DNA of 6,484 nt from a bacterium (GTDB lineage: Bacteria; Armatimonadota; HRBIN16). A model generated the notes under the pieces. It had not been told where the DNA came from. It saw only the letters and a list, made by a program, of their open reading frames with translations, and made no database searches. The stretch covers positions 1 through 6,484 of the forward strand of contig JANWXG010000154.1 in the NCBI GenBank assembly GCA_025057335.1, in the 5' to 3' direction. The position numbers were made by a program, and so were the translations under genes. Of this stretch, positions 1 through 5,946 are shown piece by piece; within the stretch, counting starts at the first letter, position 1; every line of letters starts with the position of its first letter.

Positions 1-128
1 AGTGCGTTGGGGTGATTGCCTTTTTGCCACTCGACTAATCCTAAAAGCACGTCGCAATCGCCCAAAAGGTCAAAGGATTTTGGCGCGCGCTGCGCGATAG
101 CGCGGCAATGCGTTTCAAGCGATTCATG
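1..128 (-). CDS. Fragment of a TPR-like protein (open at left edge, no start)
   Basis: The minus-strand frame is open from base 137 to the window edge. From about base 128 its translation looks like a tetratricopeptide repeat. It begins HESLETHCRAIAQ and later reads LLGLVEWQKGNHPNAL, with Gly, Gly and Ala at the spacing of TPR positions 8, 15 and 20. Such repeats are common in bacterial signalling ATPases and SARP/LuxR-like activators, where the phrase 'ESL..h..ia' is typical. No start codon or ribosome site is visible, and the frame hits TGA at 138-140, inside the secretin fragment. I infer a piece of an unrelated gene joined to the secretin near 125-131. An open frame of 45 codons could occur by chance in GC-rich DNA, so the call rests on the repeat pattern alone. 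A competing minus-strand ATG frame (41-223) has no recognisable motif. Confidence 0.35.
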
Positions 129-130
129 GC

Positions 131-499
131 GTGACGGTCACCACCGGTAGAGTGAACGTTGGCATTCAGCTGAACGTGGTGGCGAAGACAAATACCGAGG
201 GAGACATCACCCTGCAGATTCACCCCGAAGTGAGCCTCATCACAGGCTTCCTGAAGACGCCCGTCGGCGGTGAGATCCCACAGGTCTCGCGACGGTTCGC
301 CGACAGCACCGTACGCCTGCGCAGCGGAGAGACGCTCGTCATCGGTGGTCTCATCTCGCAGCGCGACCTCAGACTGGTGCAGAAAGTGCCTCTGCTCGGC
401 GACCTGCCGATACTGGGATACCTGTTTAAGCAGACCAACACGAAACGGAGCAACACCGAGATCATGGTCTTCCTCACCGCCACTCTATGGAAAGAATAA
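131..499 (+). CDS. Secretin C-terminal fragment (PilQ/GspD family), N-terminus missing
   Basis: About 122 residues match the last part of a bacterial secretin, the outer-membrane ring through which type IV pili or type II substrates pass. Visible hallmarks are VNVGIQLNVVAKTN (the strand after the gate), ITLQIHPEVSLITG, the GEIPQVSRR segment, SGETLVIGGLI, and near residues 86-99 the signature VPLLGDLPILGYLF, followed by NTEIMVFLTATL near the end. Full secretins usually have several hundred residues or more; the signal peptide, N0/N1 domains and most of the barrel are absent. The frame stays open back to 101 but is closed by TAG at 98-100. GTG 131 is only the first start-like codon and has no Shine-Dalgarno before it. 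Context favours PilQ over GspD, since pilB, pilT and pilC follow. It is best read as a truncated gene or an assembly-junction remnant; the stop at 497-499 looks authentic. Confidence 0.85.
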   Translation: MTVTTGRVNVGIQLNVVAKTNTEGDITLQIHPEVSLITGFLKTPVGGEIPQVSRRFADSTVRLRSGETLVIGGLISQRDLRLVQKVPLLGDLPILGYLFKQTNTKRSNTEIMVFLTATLWKE

Positions 500-531
500 G
501 AGTGGGAAGCGACGCCGGGTGAGCGGGGTCA

Positions 532-568
532 GCGCCCTGTTGCGACCCGTGGGCACGCAACGGGGCGC
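532..568 (+). terminator. Strong 13-bp stem-loop after the secretin, possible terminator without U-tract
   Basis: Bases 532-544 pair with 556-568 over 13 consecutive positions, one of them a G-U wobble (538/562), around an 11-base loop. The stem starts 33 bases after the secretin stop. No T-run follows directly (agtgctccttt), so it is not a textbook intrinsic terminator. It may be a U-less terminator, a 3'-end stabiliser for the secretin transcript or the first element of the pilB leader. Confidence 0.4.
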
Positions 569-696
569 AGTGCTCCTTTCGCTAGAGGGTACCTCCAGAC
601 AGGCAAAGGCGTCGTCCAGAGGGGGAAACGGTGCTGTCGTATCGCGTGCCCCTCTCTGCTACTTTGTCACGAAAGGGATAGGTAGCGCCGCGCATC

Positions 697-702
697 AAGG
701 AG
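697..702 (+). promoter_or_regulatory. Ribosome binding site of pilB
   Basis: AAGGAG lies 12 bases before ATG 715. The spacer is longer than usual, but no better start exists nearby, and the protein beginning at 715 aligns with the expected N-terminus of the family. Confidence 0.6.
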
Positions 703-714
703 CGCACATCAGCA

Positions 715-2439
715 ATGGCTTCCACCATCGGAGAAATATTTGTGCGGGCAGGTCTTATCACCCGCGAGCAGCTCGCTACGGCAGTAGAGAAACAGAAGCA
801 GCTGCAATCGCATGAAAACATCGGCGAGCTGCTCGTAGATATGGGGCTCATCACCGAACGCGACCGCGTGCGGTGTATGGGGGAGCACTGGGGCGTCGCC
901 TACGTCGACCTGTCGCAACAACCCCCTGAGCCAGAGGCGGTGCGACTGCTGGCACAGGACATCGCGCGTCGGTTCAAAGCCATCCCCATCAGCCTGCAAA
1001 ACGGACGTCTCATGGTGGCGATGGTCAACCCGCTGGACATCTTCGCCATCGATGAGATTCGCCTCATCACAGGCAAGGACGTCGAGCCCGTCATCGCCAC
1101 CGAAGAGGATGTGCTCAATGCGCTCAACACCGCCTACCGCCAAGAGGCCGCAGTTACCGACGTGCTCAGCCAGGTGGTGCGAGAGATCGACGACGCGCAG
1201 GTACAGGTGCAAAGCCCTTCCCGTGTAGAGGAGGAGGAGAACCTCAGCGTCGAGCAGTTGCGCGAGCTGAGCGAAGACGCTCCCGTTGTGCGGCTGGCGA
1301 ACCTCATCATCACCAAAGCCATTCAGGACAAAGCCAGCGACATCCATGTAGAACCCGCCAAAGAGTACGTGAAGGTGCGCTACCGCATCGACGGCATCAT
1401 GCAGGACGCCATGGTGCTGCCCAAGCGGGTACAGGCATCGCTCATCAGCCGCTTCAAGATTATGGCGGACATGGACATTGCTGAGAAGCGTGTGCCACAA
1501 GACAACCGTATCTCTGCTGTCATTGACGGCAAGACATTCGACTTTCGCGTCTCCACGCTTCCCTCTGTGCACGGGGAGAAGGTGGTCATGCGGGTGCTCG
1601 ACCGCAGCAGCATCACCGTCGACTTCCATAAGCTCGGCATGCTGCCCTACACGTTAGAAATGTTTGAGTCGATGATTAGTCGCACCTATGGAATAATTCT
1701 GGTGACGGGACCGACAGGTTCGGGCAAATCGACCACCCTGTATTCCGTGCTGTCCAAGCTCAATTCCGGCGAGAAGAACATCCTGACCATTGAGGACCCG
1801 GTGGAATATGAGCTGCCGGGCTTAACACAGGTAAACGTCAACCCCCGTGCGGGGATGACCTTCGCGGCAGGGCTGCGCGCAATGCTGCGCCAGGACCCAG
1901 ACATCATCATGGTGGGCGAGATTCGCGATGCGGAGACCGCTATCATCGCCATCGAGGCAGCGTTGACAGGGCACTTGGTGCTGTCCACACTGCACACCAA
2001 CGATGCGCCGGGGGCAGTAGCACGTTTGCTGGATATGGGCGTAGAGCCGTTCCTGATTGCCTCCTCGCTAGTCGGGGTGCTAGCACAACGGCTGCTGCGC
2101 ACGATATGCACGAAATGCAAGGAGCCGTATGTGCCGCCGCGCGACGCGATGCAACGGCTGGGGATGAACCTAGAAGGCAACTCGAACGTGACCTTCTACC
2201 GCGGGCGCGGCTGCGAGGTGTGCAAGGGCACTGGCTACAAGGGACGCACGGGCATCTACGAGCTCATGCCTGTCACCGACAAGGTGCGTGAGCTCATTCT
2301 GGCGCGTGCCTCCTCGTACGCGATACGGGAAGCCGCCATCGAAGCGGGTATGCGCACCTTGCGCGAGGATGCCATGCAGAAAATCCTGCTGGGCATCACC
2401 ACGCTGGAAGAGTCGTTACGGGTTATCTACGCAGGATGA
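715..2439 (+). CDS. pilB: Type IV pilus extension ATPase PilB (GspE family)
   Basis: This cytoplasmic hexameric ATPase drives pilin polymerisation through PilC. It has 574 residues, normal for PilB/GspE. Residues 4-66 form a GspE_N/MshEN-type domain with two similar motifs (TIGEIFVRAGLIT and NIGELLVDMGLIT) ending in AYVDL. A linker with an acidic run, VEEEEN, follows, then the N2 domain (SDIHVEP, VRYRIDG) and the motor core. Core motifs are Walker A GPTGSGKST (332-340, Lys338), Asp box TIEDPVEY (Glu360/Asp361), Walker B DPDIIMVGEIRD (Glu402) and His box TGHLVLSTLHTN (His420, His427). A zinc site of two CxxC pairs (Cys465/468 and Cys500/503) separates extension ATPases from PilT. All catalytic motifs are intact. 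Both N-terminal repeats lack the arginine (usual RLG) found in many cyclic-di-GMP-binding MshEN domains, having Thr4 and Asn35, so nucleotide sensing is uncertain. First gene of the operon; GspE of a type II system is the alternative, disfavoured by pilT nearby. Confidence 0.95.
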   Translation: MASTIGEIFVRAGLITREQLATAVEKQKQLQSHENIGELLVDMGLITERDRVRCMGEHWGVAYVDLSQQPPEPEAVRLLAQDIARRFKAIPISLQNGRLMVAMVNPLDIFAIDEIRLITGKDVEPVIATEEDVLNALNTAYRQEAAVTDVLSQVVREIDDAQVQVQSPSRVEEEENLSVEQLRELSEDAPVVRLANLIITKAIQDKASDIHVEPAKEYVKVRYRIDGIMQDAMVLPKRVQASLISRFKIMADMDIAEKRVPQDNRISAVIDGKTFDFRVSTLPSVHGEKVVMRVLDRSSITVDFHKLGMLPYTLEMFESMISRTYGIILVTGPTGSGKSTTLYSVLSKLNSGEKNILTIEDPVEYELPGLTQVNVNPRAGMTFAAGLRAMLRQDPDIIMVGEIRDAETAIIAIEAALTGHLVLSTLHTNDAPGAVARLLDMGVEPFLIASSLVGVLAQRLLRTICTKCKEPYVPPRDAMQRLGMNLEGNSNVTFYRGRGCEVCKGTGYKGRTGIYELMPVTDKVRELILARASSYAIREAAIEAGMRTLREDAMQKILLGITTLEESLRVIYAG

Positions 2440-2455
2440 CTAGAACTACAGCATC

Positions 2456-2460
2456 GGAGG
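2456..2460 (+). promoter_or_regulatory. Ribosome binding site of the HDOD gene
   Basis: GGAGG is 7 bases before ATG 2468, an ideal spacing that fixes this start. It lies in the 28-base gap after the pilB stop. Confidence 0.8.
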
Positions 2461-2467
2461 TAGACAG

Positions 2468-3343
2468 ATGGTTGCCAAGAGCGAGGTTCTTCCCAAGTCG
2501 CCCCAGGAAGTGGTGCAGAACCTTGGCGAAATCGCTATGCTCCCACAAGTGGTGATGAAGGTGCTGGATATGACCAGCAACACCCGCGCCACCACGCAGG
2601 AGCTGGAAGACGTCATCGGACAGGATCAGGGGCTTACCAGTAAGGTGCTCACCCTGGCAAACTCGTCCTACTATGGGCTGCCACGACGGGTGAGCTCCCT
2701 GCGGGAGGCAGTGATGTTTCTGGGCTTTCGGGCGGTGCGCAACATCGCAATGACCGCCTCGTGCTACAACCTGTTCATCGGCAAATCCGACAGCCAGAGT
2801 CTGCTCAAACGGCGCATCTGGAAACACTCGGTAGATACCTCACTGCTCACGCGGCTGGTTTGTGCCTTCGCCCCGGATGTGGTGCCCGATGAGGCGTTCG
2901 CAGCAGGCTTGCTGCACGACATCGGCAAGACTGTGCTGGAGCAGTACTACCCCCAGGCGACGATGCAGGTGGTACAGACCGCTGAGCGACTGGGTATTCG
3001 CCATCATGAGGCGGAAGAGCAAATCTTAGGATTTAATCATGCCGACTTGGGACTAGCGCTTGCCCTCCACTGGAACTTGCCCACCGTGCTGGCAGAAGCG
3101 CTCGGATATCATCACTATGTTCCCGCTGCATCTGTCGCGCCCAAACTGGTTGCGGTGGTCGCTATCGCCAGCGATATCGCTAACCTGCTGGAATCGGGCG
3201 CAACGGAGGAGAACTGGCTCGGCGCCATCAACGAGGATGCCCGCAAGACGCTGGCAATCACCCCTGAACAGATAGAGACCTTAATCGAAGGATGCCGCGT
3301 GGAGGTGGAGCGGAGCGCTGGGTTGCACAATATGGCAGCTTAA
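2468..3343 (+). CDS. HDOD-domain protein with intact HD motif, likely pilus regulator
   Basis: This soluble protein of 291 residues has no signal peptide or membrane segment. An HDOD domain covers about residues 13-215. It shows the family phrases MLPQVVMKVLDM, a run of 'LANSSYYGLPRRVSSLREAV' followed by FLGFRAVRNIA, LLHDIGK (His150-Asp151), LGFNHADLGLALALHWNLP and a YHH triplet. HDOD proteins resemble HD-GYP phosphodiesterases but usually lack activity and act as scaffolds in signalling, motility and stress control. Here His120 (WKHS) and the His-Asp pair are kept, but the HD-GYP signature is absent. The C-terminal 70 or so residues are helical-looking with no known output domain. Its place between the extension and retraction ATPases, 28 bases after one and 17 before the other, suggests translation with them and a role in pilus control. 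That role is inference; metal binding or enzymatic activity is untested. Confidence 0.88.
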   Translation: MVAKSEVLPKSPQEVVQNLGEIAMLPQVVMKVLDMTSNTRATTQELEDVIGQDQGLTSKVLTLANSSYYGLPRRVSSLREAVMFLGFRAVRNIAMTASCYNLFIGKSDSQSLLKRRIWKHSVDTSLLTRLVCAFAPDVVPDEAFAAGLLHDIGKTVLEQYYPQATMQVVQTAERLGIRHHEAEEQILGFNHADLGLALALHWNLPTVLAEALGYHHYVPAASVAPKLVAVVAIASDIANLLESGATEENWLGAINEDARKTLAITPEQIETLIEGCRVEVERSAGLHNMAA

Positions 3344-3345
3344 CT

Positions 3346-3350
3346 GGAGG
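3346..3350 (+). promoter_or_regulatory. Ribosome binding site that decides the pilT start
   Basis: GGAGG, directly after the HDOD stop, lies 10 bases before ATG 3361. It favours that start over the in-frame ATG at 3292, which would overlap the HDOD gene by 52 bases and has a poor fit to the family N-terminus. Confidence 0.75.
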
Positions 3351-3360
3351 GAACGACGAG

Positions 3361-4584
3361 ATGGAGCCAAGATACGTGCGACAACCGTCAAAAGAACCGC
3401 TGAACATAGAGGAGCTGATGCCGCTGGACGAGGCGGACCTGATGTCCCCTCTGCCCGACTTCCCTTCTGGAACAGCATCCCCCTCGGAACGTCACGCCCC
3501 CGATGGGGAGATACTACCCATTGAGGATGTGCACATCGACGACCTACTCCGCCTGACGGTGGAGAAAGGAGCTTCCGACCTGCATCTCTCCGTCGGGCTG
3601 CCGCCGATGGTGCGCGTGGACGGACGCCTCTATCCCCTGCCGTTCTCTACACTCACCCCGCGCGATATCCAGCGACTGGTATACGATGTTCTCACAGGAG
3701 AACAGATACAAAAGTTCGAGCAGACGAAGGAGCTGGACTTCTCGTACGGCGTGAAGGAGGTGGGCAGGTTTCGTTTCAACGTGTATCGACAGCGCGGTTC
3801 GGTCGGTTGCGCCATGCGTGCCATCCCTTCGGCTATCCCCTCTCTGGAACAACTGCGCCTACCCTCTATCCTGCGGGAGCTCACCCGCCGACACAGCGGG
3901 CTCATCCTGGTGACAGGGCCTACGGGCTCGGGCAAGTCTACTACCATCGCGTCCATGATTGACGTCATCAACACCGAACGCAACTGCCATATTATGACGA
4001 TTGAAGACCCGATTGAATATCTGCACTCGCACAAGAACAGTATGGTCAACCAGCGGGAGCTGGGCACGGATACCGACTCGTTCCATAACGCCTTGCGCGC
4101 GGTGTTGCGTGAAGACCCCGATGTGATCCTGGTGGGTGAGATGCGCGACCTGGAGACCATCCGCGCGGCGCTAACCCTGGCAGAGACAGGACACCTGGTC
4201 TTCGCTACGCTGCACACGCGCAACGCCCCACAGACCATTGACCGCGTGGTGGACGTCTTTCCCCCCGAACAGCAAGAGCAGATTCGCGTACAGCTAGCCA
4301 ACACGCTGGAAGCGGTCGTAGCACAGCAGCTGCTGCCGATGCTAGGCGGCGGGCGCGTGGCAGCAGTGGAGATTATGATAGCGACTCCCGCCATCCGCAA
4401 CCTGATTCGAGAAGGGAAGGTGCATCAGATTTACTCCATTATGGAGACCAGCGCCGAACAGGGAATGCAGACCATGGACCGCGCCTTGGCAGACTTGCAT
4501 CTGAACGGGCTGGTGTCGTTCGAGGAAGCGGTCTTGCGCTGCATCGACCGCGAGAACTTCATGCGGTTCGTGCAAATGCGCTAA
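3361..4584 (+). CDS. pilT: Type IV pilus retraction ATPase PilT
   Basis: This cytoplasmic hexameric ATPase disassembles the pilus and powers twitching, and in many species DNA uptake. From ATG 3361 it has 407 residues; typical PilT has about 340-370. The excess is an N-terminal stretch of about 57 residues rich in Pro, Asp, Glu and Ser, probably disordered, before the canonical HIDDLLRL (from His58) and GASDLHLS. Core motifs are Walker A GPTGSGKST (186-194, Lys192), Asp box TIEDPIEY (Glu215/Asp216), Walker B DPDVILVGEMRD (Glu260) and His box TGHLVFATLHTRN (His278, His285). The PilT hallmark AIRNLIREGKVHQI is at 344-357. The zinc CxxC pairs of PilB are absent, as expected. PilU or another PilT paralogue is possible, but the complete AIRNLIREGK motif supports true PilT. 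It lies 20 bases before pilC. Confidence 0.95.
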   Translation: MEPRYVRQPSKEPLNIEELMPLDEADLMSPLPDFPSGTASPSERHAPDGEILPIEDVHIDDLLRLTVEKGASDLHLSVGLPPMVRVDGRLYPLPFSTLTPRDIQRLVYDVLTGEQIQKFEQTKELDFSYGVKEVGRFRFNVYRQRGSVGCAMRAIPSAIPSLEQLRLPSILRELTRRHSGLILVTGPTGSGKSTTIASMIDVINTERNCHIMTIEDPIEYLHSHKNSMVNQRELGTDTDSFHNALRAVLREDPDVILVGEMRDLETIRAALTLAETGHLVFATLHTRNAPQTIDRVVDVFPPEQQEQIRVQLANTLEAVVAQQLLPMLGGGRVAAVEIMIATPAIRNLIREGKVHQIYSIMETSAEQGMQTMDRALADLHLNGLVSFEEAVLRCIDRENFMRFVQMR

Positions 4585-4588
4585 TCAC

Positions 4589-4594
4589 AAGGAG
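4589..4594 (+). promoter_or_regulatory. Ribosome binding site that decides the pilC start
   Basis: AAGGAG stands 10 bases before ATG 4605. The in-frame GTG at 4596 is only one base after this site, too close to be used, so the ATG giving MPQFVYNAVDP is preferred. Confidence 0.75.
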
Positions 4595-4604
4595 AGTGAG
4601 GCCA

Positions 4605-5822
4605 ATGCCACAGTTTGTATACAACGCTGTAGACCCTTCTGGGCGCACCCTACGCGGGGTGATGGAAGCCGACGACGAGCGGTTGGTGCTGGCGTGGCTG
4701 CATGAACAGCACTACCACGTGCTCAGCGTACAACCCAAGCGCGGAGGGCTGAACCTCACCGCGCTGAAGAACCTGAACCGCTCGAAGAAGGTGAAGCTGC
4801 TGGAGCTGGTGATGTTCAGCCGGCAGTTCGCCACGATGATTGATGCGGGGATTCCTATCCTTAAAAGCCTCGACGCGCTGGAAACGCAGTCCAAGAACCC
4901 CCTGCTGCGCGAGGTCATTGGTGCGGTGCGCCAGGATGTGAAGGGCGGAATGTCCCTCGCGGATGCGCTGAGCAAGCACCCTCAGGTGTTTTCCAAGCTG
5001 TATGTGAACATGGTGCGCGCGGCAGAGGTAGGTGGTATTCTCGACCAAATTCTCGACCGCCTGGCGCAGTTTCTGGAGAAGGAGTTAGAGGTACGTCAGA
5101 AGATTAAGTCGGCGATGATGTACCCCGTGCTGGTGCTCCTCTTCTCCGTGCTGATGGTGTTTGCGTTGTTCACGTTCGTGCTACCCCGCTTCAAGGAGAT
5201 TTTCGCGAGCATGAACGTGAAGATGCCCCCCGCCACGCAGTTGCTGTTCAGCCTCAGCGACTATGCAGTGGCGTACTGGTACATTCCGCCGGCGCTGCTG
5301 GTAGGGGCAGTGGTGTTCCTCAAGCAGTACGGCAAAAACCCCAAAGGGCGGTACCAGATTGACCTGGTGAAACTGCGCTTGCCCATCATTGGCGACCTCG
5401 TGTTGAAGATGAGCATCTCGCGCTTTGCCCGCACGTTCGGCGTGCTGATTGCCAGTGGCGTGTCGATGATGCGTTCCCTGGAGATTGTGGCGGAAACCGC
5501 AGGCAACAGCGTGCTGGCGAACGCTATTGAGCAAGCGCGTAATGGCGTGCGCGAAGGGCAGAAGCTCAGCACACCGCTGGGCGCCAGCGGGCTTTTCCCC
5601 ACGATGGTCACGCACATGATCGACGTGGGCGAAGAGACCGGTCGCCTCAGCGACATGTTGGTGAAGGTCTCCGACTTCTACGAGAAGGAAGTGGACGCTA
5701 CCGTTAAGGGGCTGACCTCCATGATTGAGCCGATGCTCATCATCTTTCTGGGCGTGATTGTCGGATTCATCGCCATCTCGGTGATGACGCCCATCTTCAC
5801 GCTGGTCAGCAACATCAACTAG
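4605..5822 (+). CDS. pilC: Type IV pilus inner-membrane platform protein PilC (GspF family)
   Basis: PilC sits in the inner membrane and couples the PilB and PilT motors to pilin insertion and removal. From ATG 4605 it has 405 residues, the usual length. The N-terminus FVYNAVDPSGRTLRGVMEAD is the typical opening, with a positively charged segment before the first domain. Two T2SSF repeats follow, about residues 68-190 (FSRQFATMIDAGIPILKSL) and 270-393 (FARTFGVLIASGVSMMRSLE). Three hydrophobic segments are visible: about 171-195 (starting MMYPVLVLLFSVLMVF), about 221-240 (AVAYWYIPPALLVGAVVFL) and about 376-400 near the C-terminus (PMLIIFLGVIVGFIAISVM). The VGEETGRL phrase typical of the second repeat is present. 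No damage is seen. It is the last gene of the operon, followed by a strong hairpin. GspF of type II secretion is the alternative, less likely next to pilT. Confidence 0.95.
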   Translation: MPQFVYNAVDPSGRTLRGVMEADDERLVLAWLHEQHYHVLSVQPKRGGLNLTALKNLNRSKKVKLLELVMFSRQFATMIDAGIPILKSLDALETQSKNPLLREVIGAVRQDVKGGMSLADALSKHPQVFSKLYVNMVRAAEVGGILDQILDRLAQFLEKELEVRQKIKSAMMYPVLVLLFSVLMVFALFTFVLPRFKEIFASMNVKMPPATQLLFSLSDYAVAYWYIPPALLVGAVVFLKQYGKNPKGRYQIDLVKLRLPIIGDLVLKMSISRFARTFGVLIASGVSMMRSLEIVAETAGNSVLANAIEQARNGVREGQKLSTPLGASGLFPTMVTHMIDVGEETGRLSDMLVKVSDFYEKEVDATVKGLTSMIEPMLIIFLGVIVGFIAISVMTPIFTLVSNIN

Positions 5823-5858
5823 TGCTTGGTTCGCTGATGAGCTCTGAGTTTGGCAACA

Positions 5859-5888
5859 CACAGCCCCCGACTTCAGTCGGGGGCTGTG
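5859..5888 (+). terminator. Perfect 13-bp hairpin after pilC, probable terminator
   Basis: Bases 5859-5871 pair perfectly with 5876-5888 around the loop TTCA. The hairpin begins 36 bases after the pilC stop and lies between convergent genes, so it could end transcription from both sides. On the + strand it is followed by tggttagataaacc rather than a T-run, so efficiency is uncertain. It is also the first half of the REP-like doublet described separately. Confidence 0.55.
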
Positions 5889-5924
5889 GTTAGATAAACC
5901 TCCCCCCGATTGAAAGCGGGGGCT
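5862..5924. repeat. REP-like doublet: two inverted copies of a 22-base hairpin unit
   Basis: The + strand of 5862-5883 and the - strand of 5924-5903 agree at 19 of 22 positions, both beginning AGCCCCCG and ending TCGGGGG. Each copy is itself an inverted repeat. The first forms a long perfect stem; the second forms a 6-bp stem (5903-5908 with 5917-5922) around the 8-base loop ATTGAAAG. Two hairpin units in opposite orientation between convergent genes is the layout of bacterial REP/BIME elements, which spread with the help of RAYT (IS200/IS605-like) transposases. No transposase is in the window. The family assignment is inference from structure. Confidence 0.65.
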
Positions 5925-5946
5925 ATGGGCAGAACGAGCGATATCG

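Larger units (their letters stand above)
500..714 (+). promoter_or_regulatory. Non-coding, highly structured leader upstream of pilB
   Basis: This stretch of 215 bases between the secretin stop and pilB has no convincing gene. It holds several inverted repeats: 532-544 with 556-568 (13 bp), 618-624 with 649-655 (agagggg/cccctct, 7 bp, perfect), and 658-662 with 682-686 (gctac/gtagc), with an alternative cttt/aaag pairing inside the last (662-665 with 672-675). A weaker cctc/gagg pair (592-595 with 619-622) overlaps the second stem and so competes with it, as does cgtg (645-648) with cacg (668-671). Mutually exclusive pairings just before a ribosome site resemble a cis-regulatory leader, but I could not match any known riboswitch. 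A promoter for the pilB operon would be expected here, yet no convincing -35/-10 pair is visible. Confidence 0.4.

Noticed and set aside
545..690. Possible cyclic-di-GMP (GEMM) riboswitch, suggested by GGCACGCAAC and GGTAGCG
   Set aside because: The conserved core elements are not in the right order or spacing, and the first match lies inside a simple 13-bp stem. Covariance-model search could reopen this.
270..815. Long + strand open frame spanning the secretin end, the leader and the pilB start
   Set aside because: It overlaps two well-supported genes in another frame, its translation has low-complexity Arg/Ser-rich sequence with no motif, and GC-rich DNA gives such frames readily.
709..1629. 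Open frame of 306 codons antisense to pilB
   Set aside because: Its His/Asp/Val-rich translation is the usual mirror of a GC-rich coding strand, and pilB motifs on the + strand are complete.
3292..3360. Upstream in-frame ATG extending PilT by 23 residues
   Set aside because: It would overlap the HDOD gene, and GGAGG at 3346-3350 points to ATG 3361 instead.
5859..5924. CRISPR-like repeats
   Set aside because: There are only two units, inverted relative to each other and with a short gap; this fits a REP-like doublet, not an array of direct repeats.
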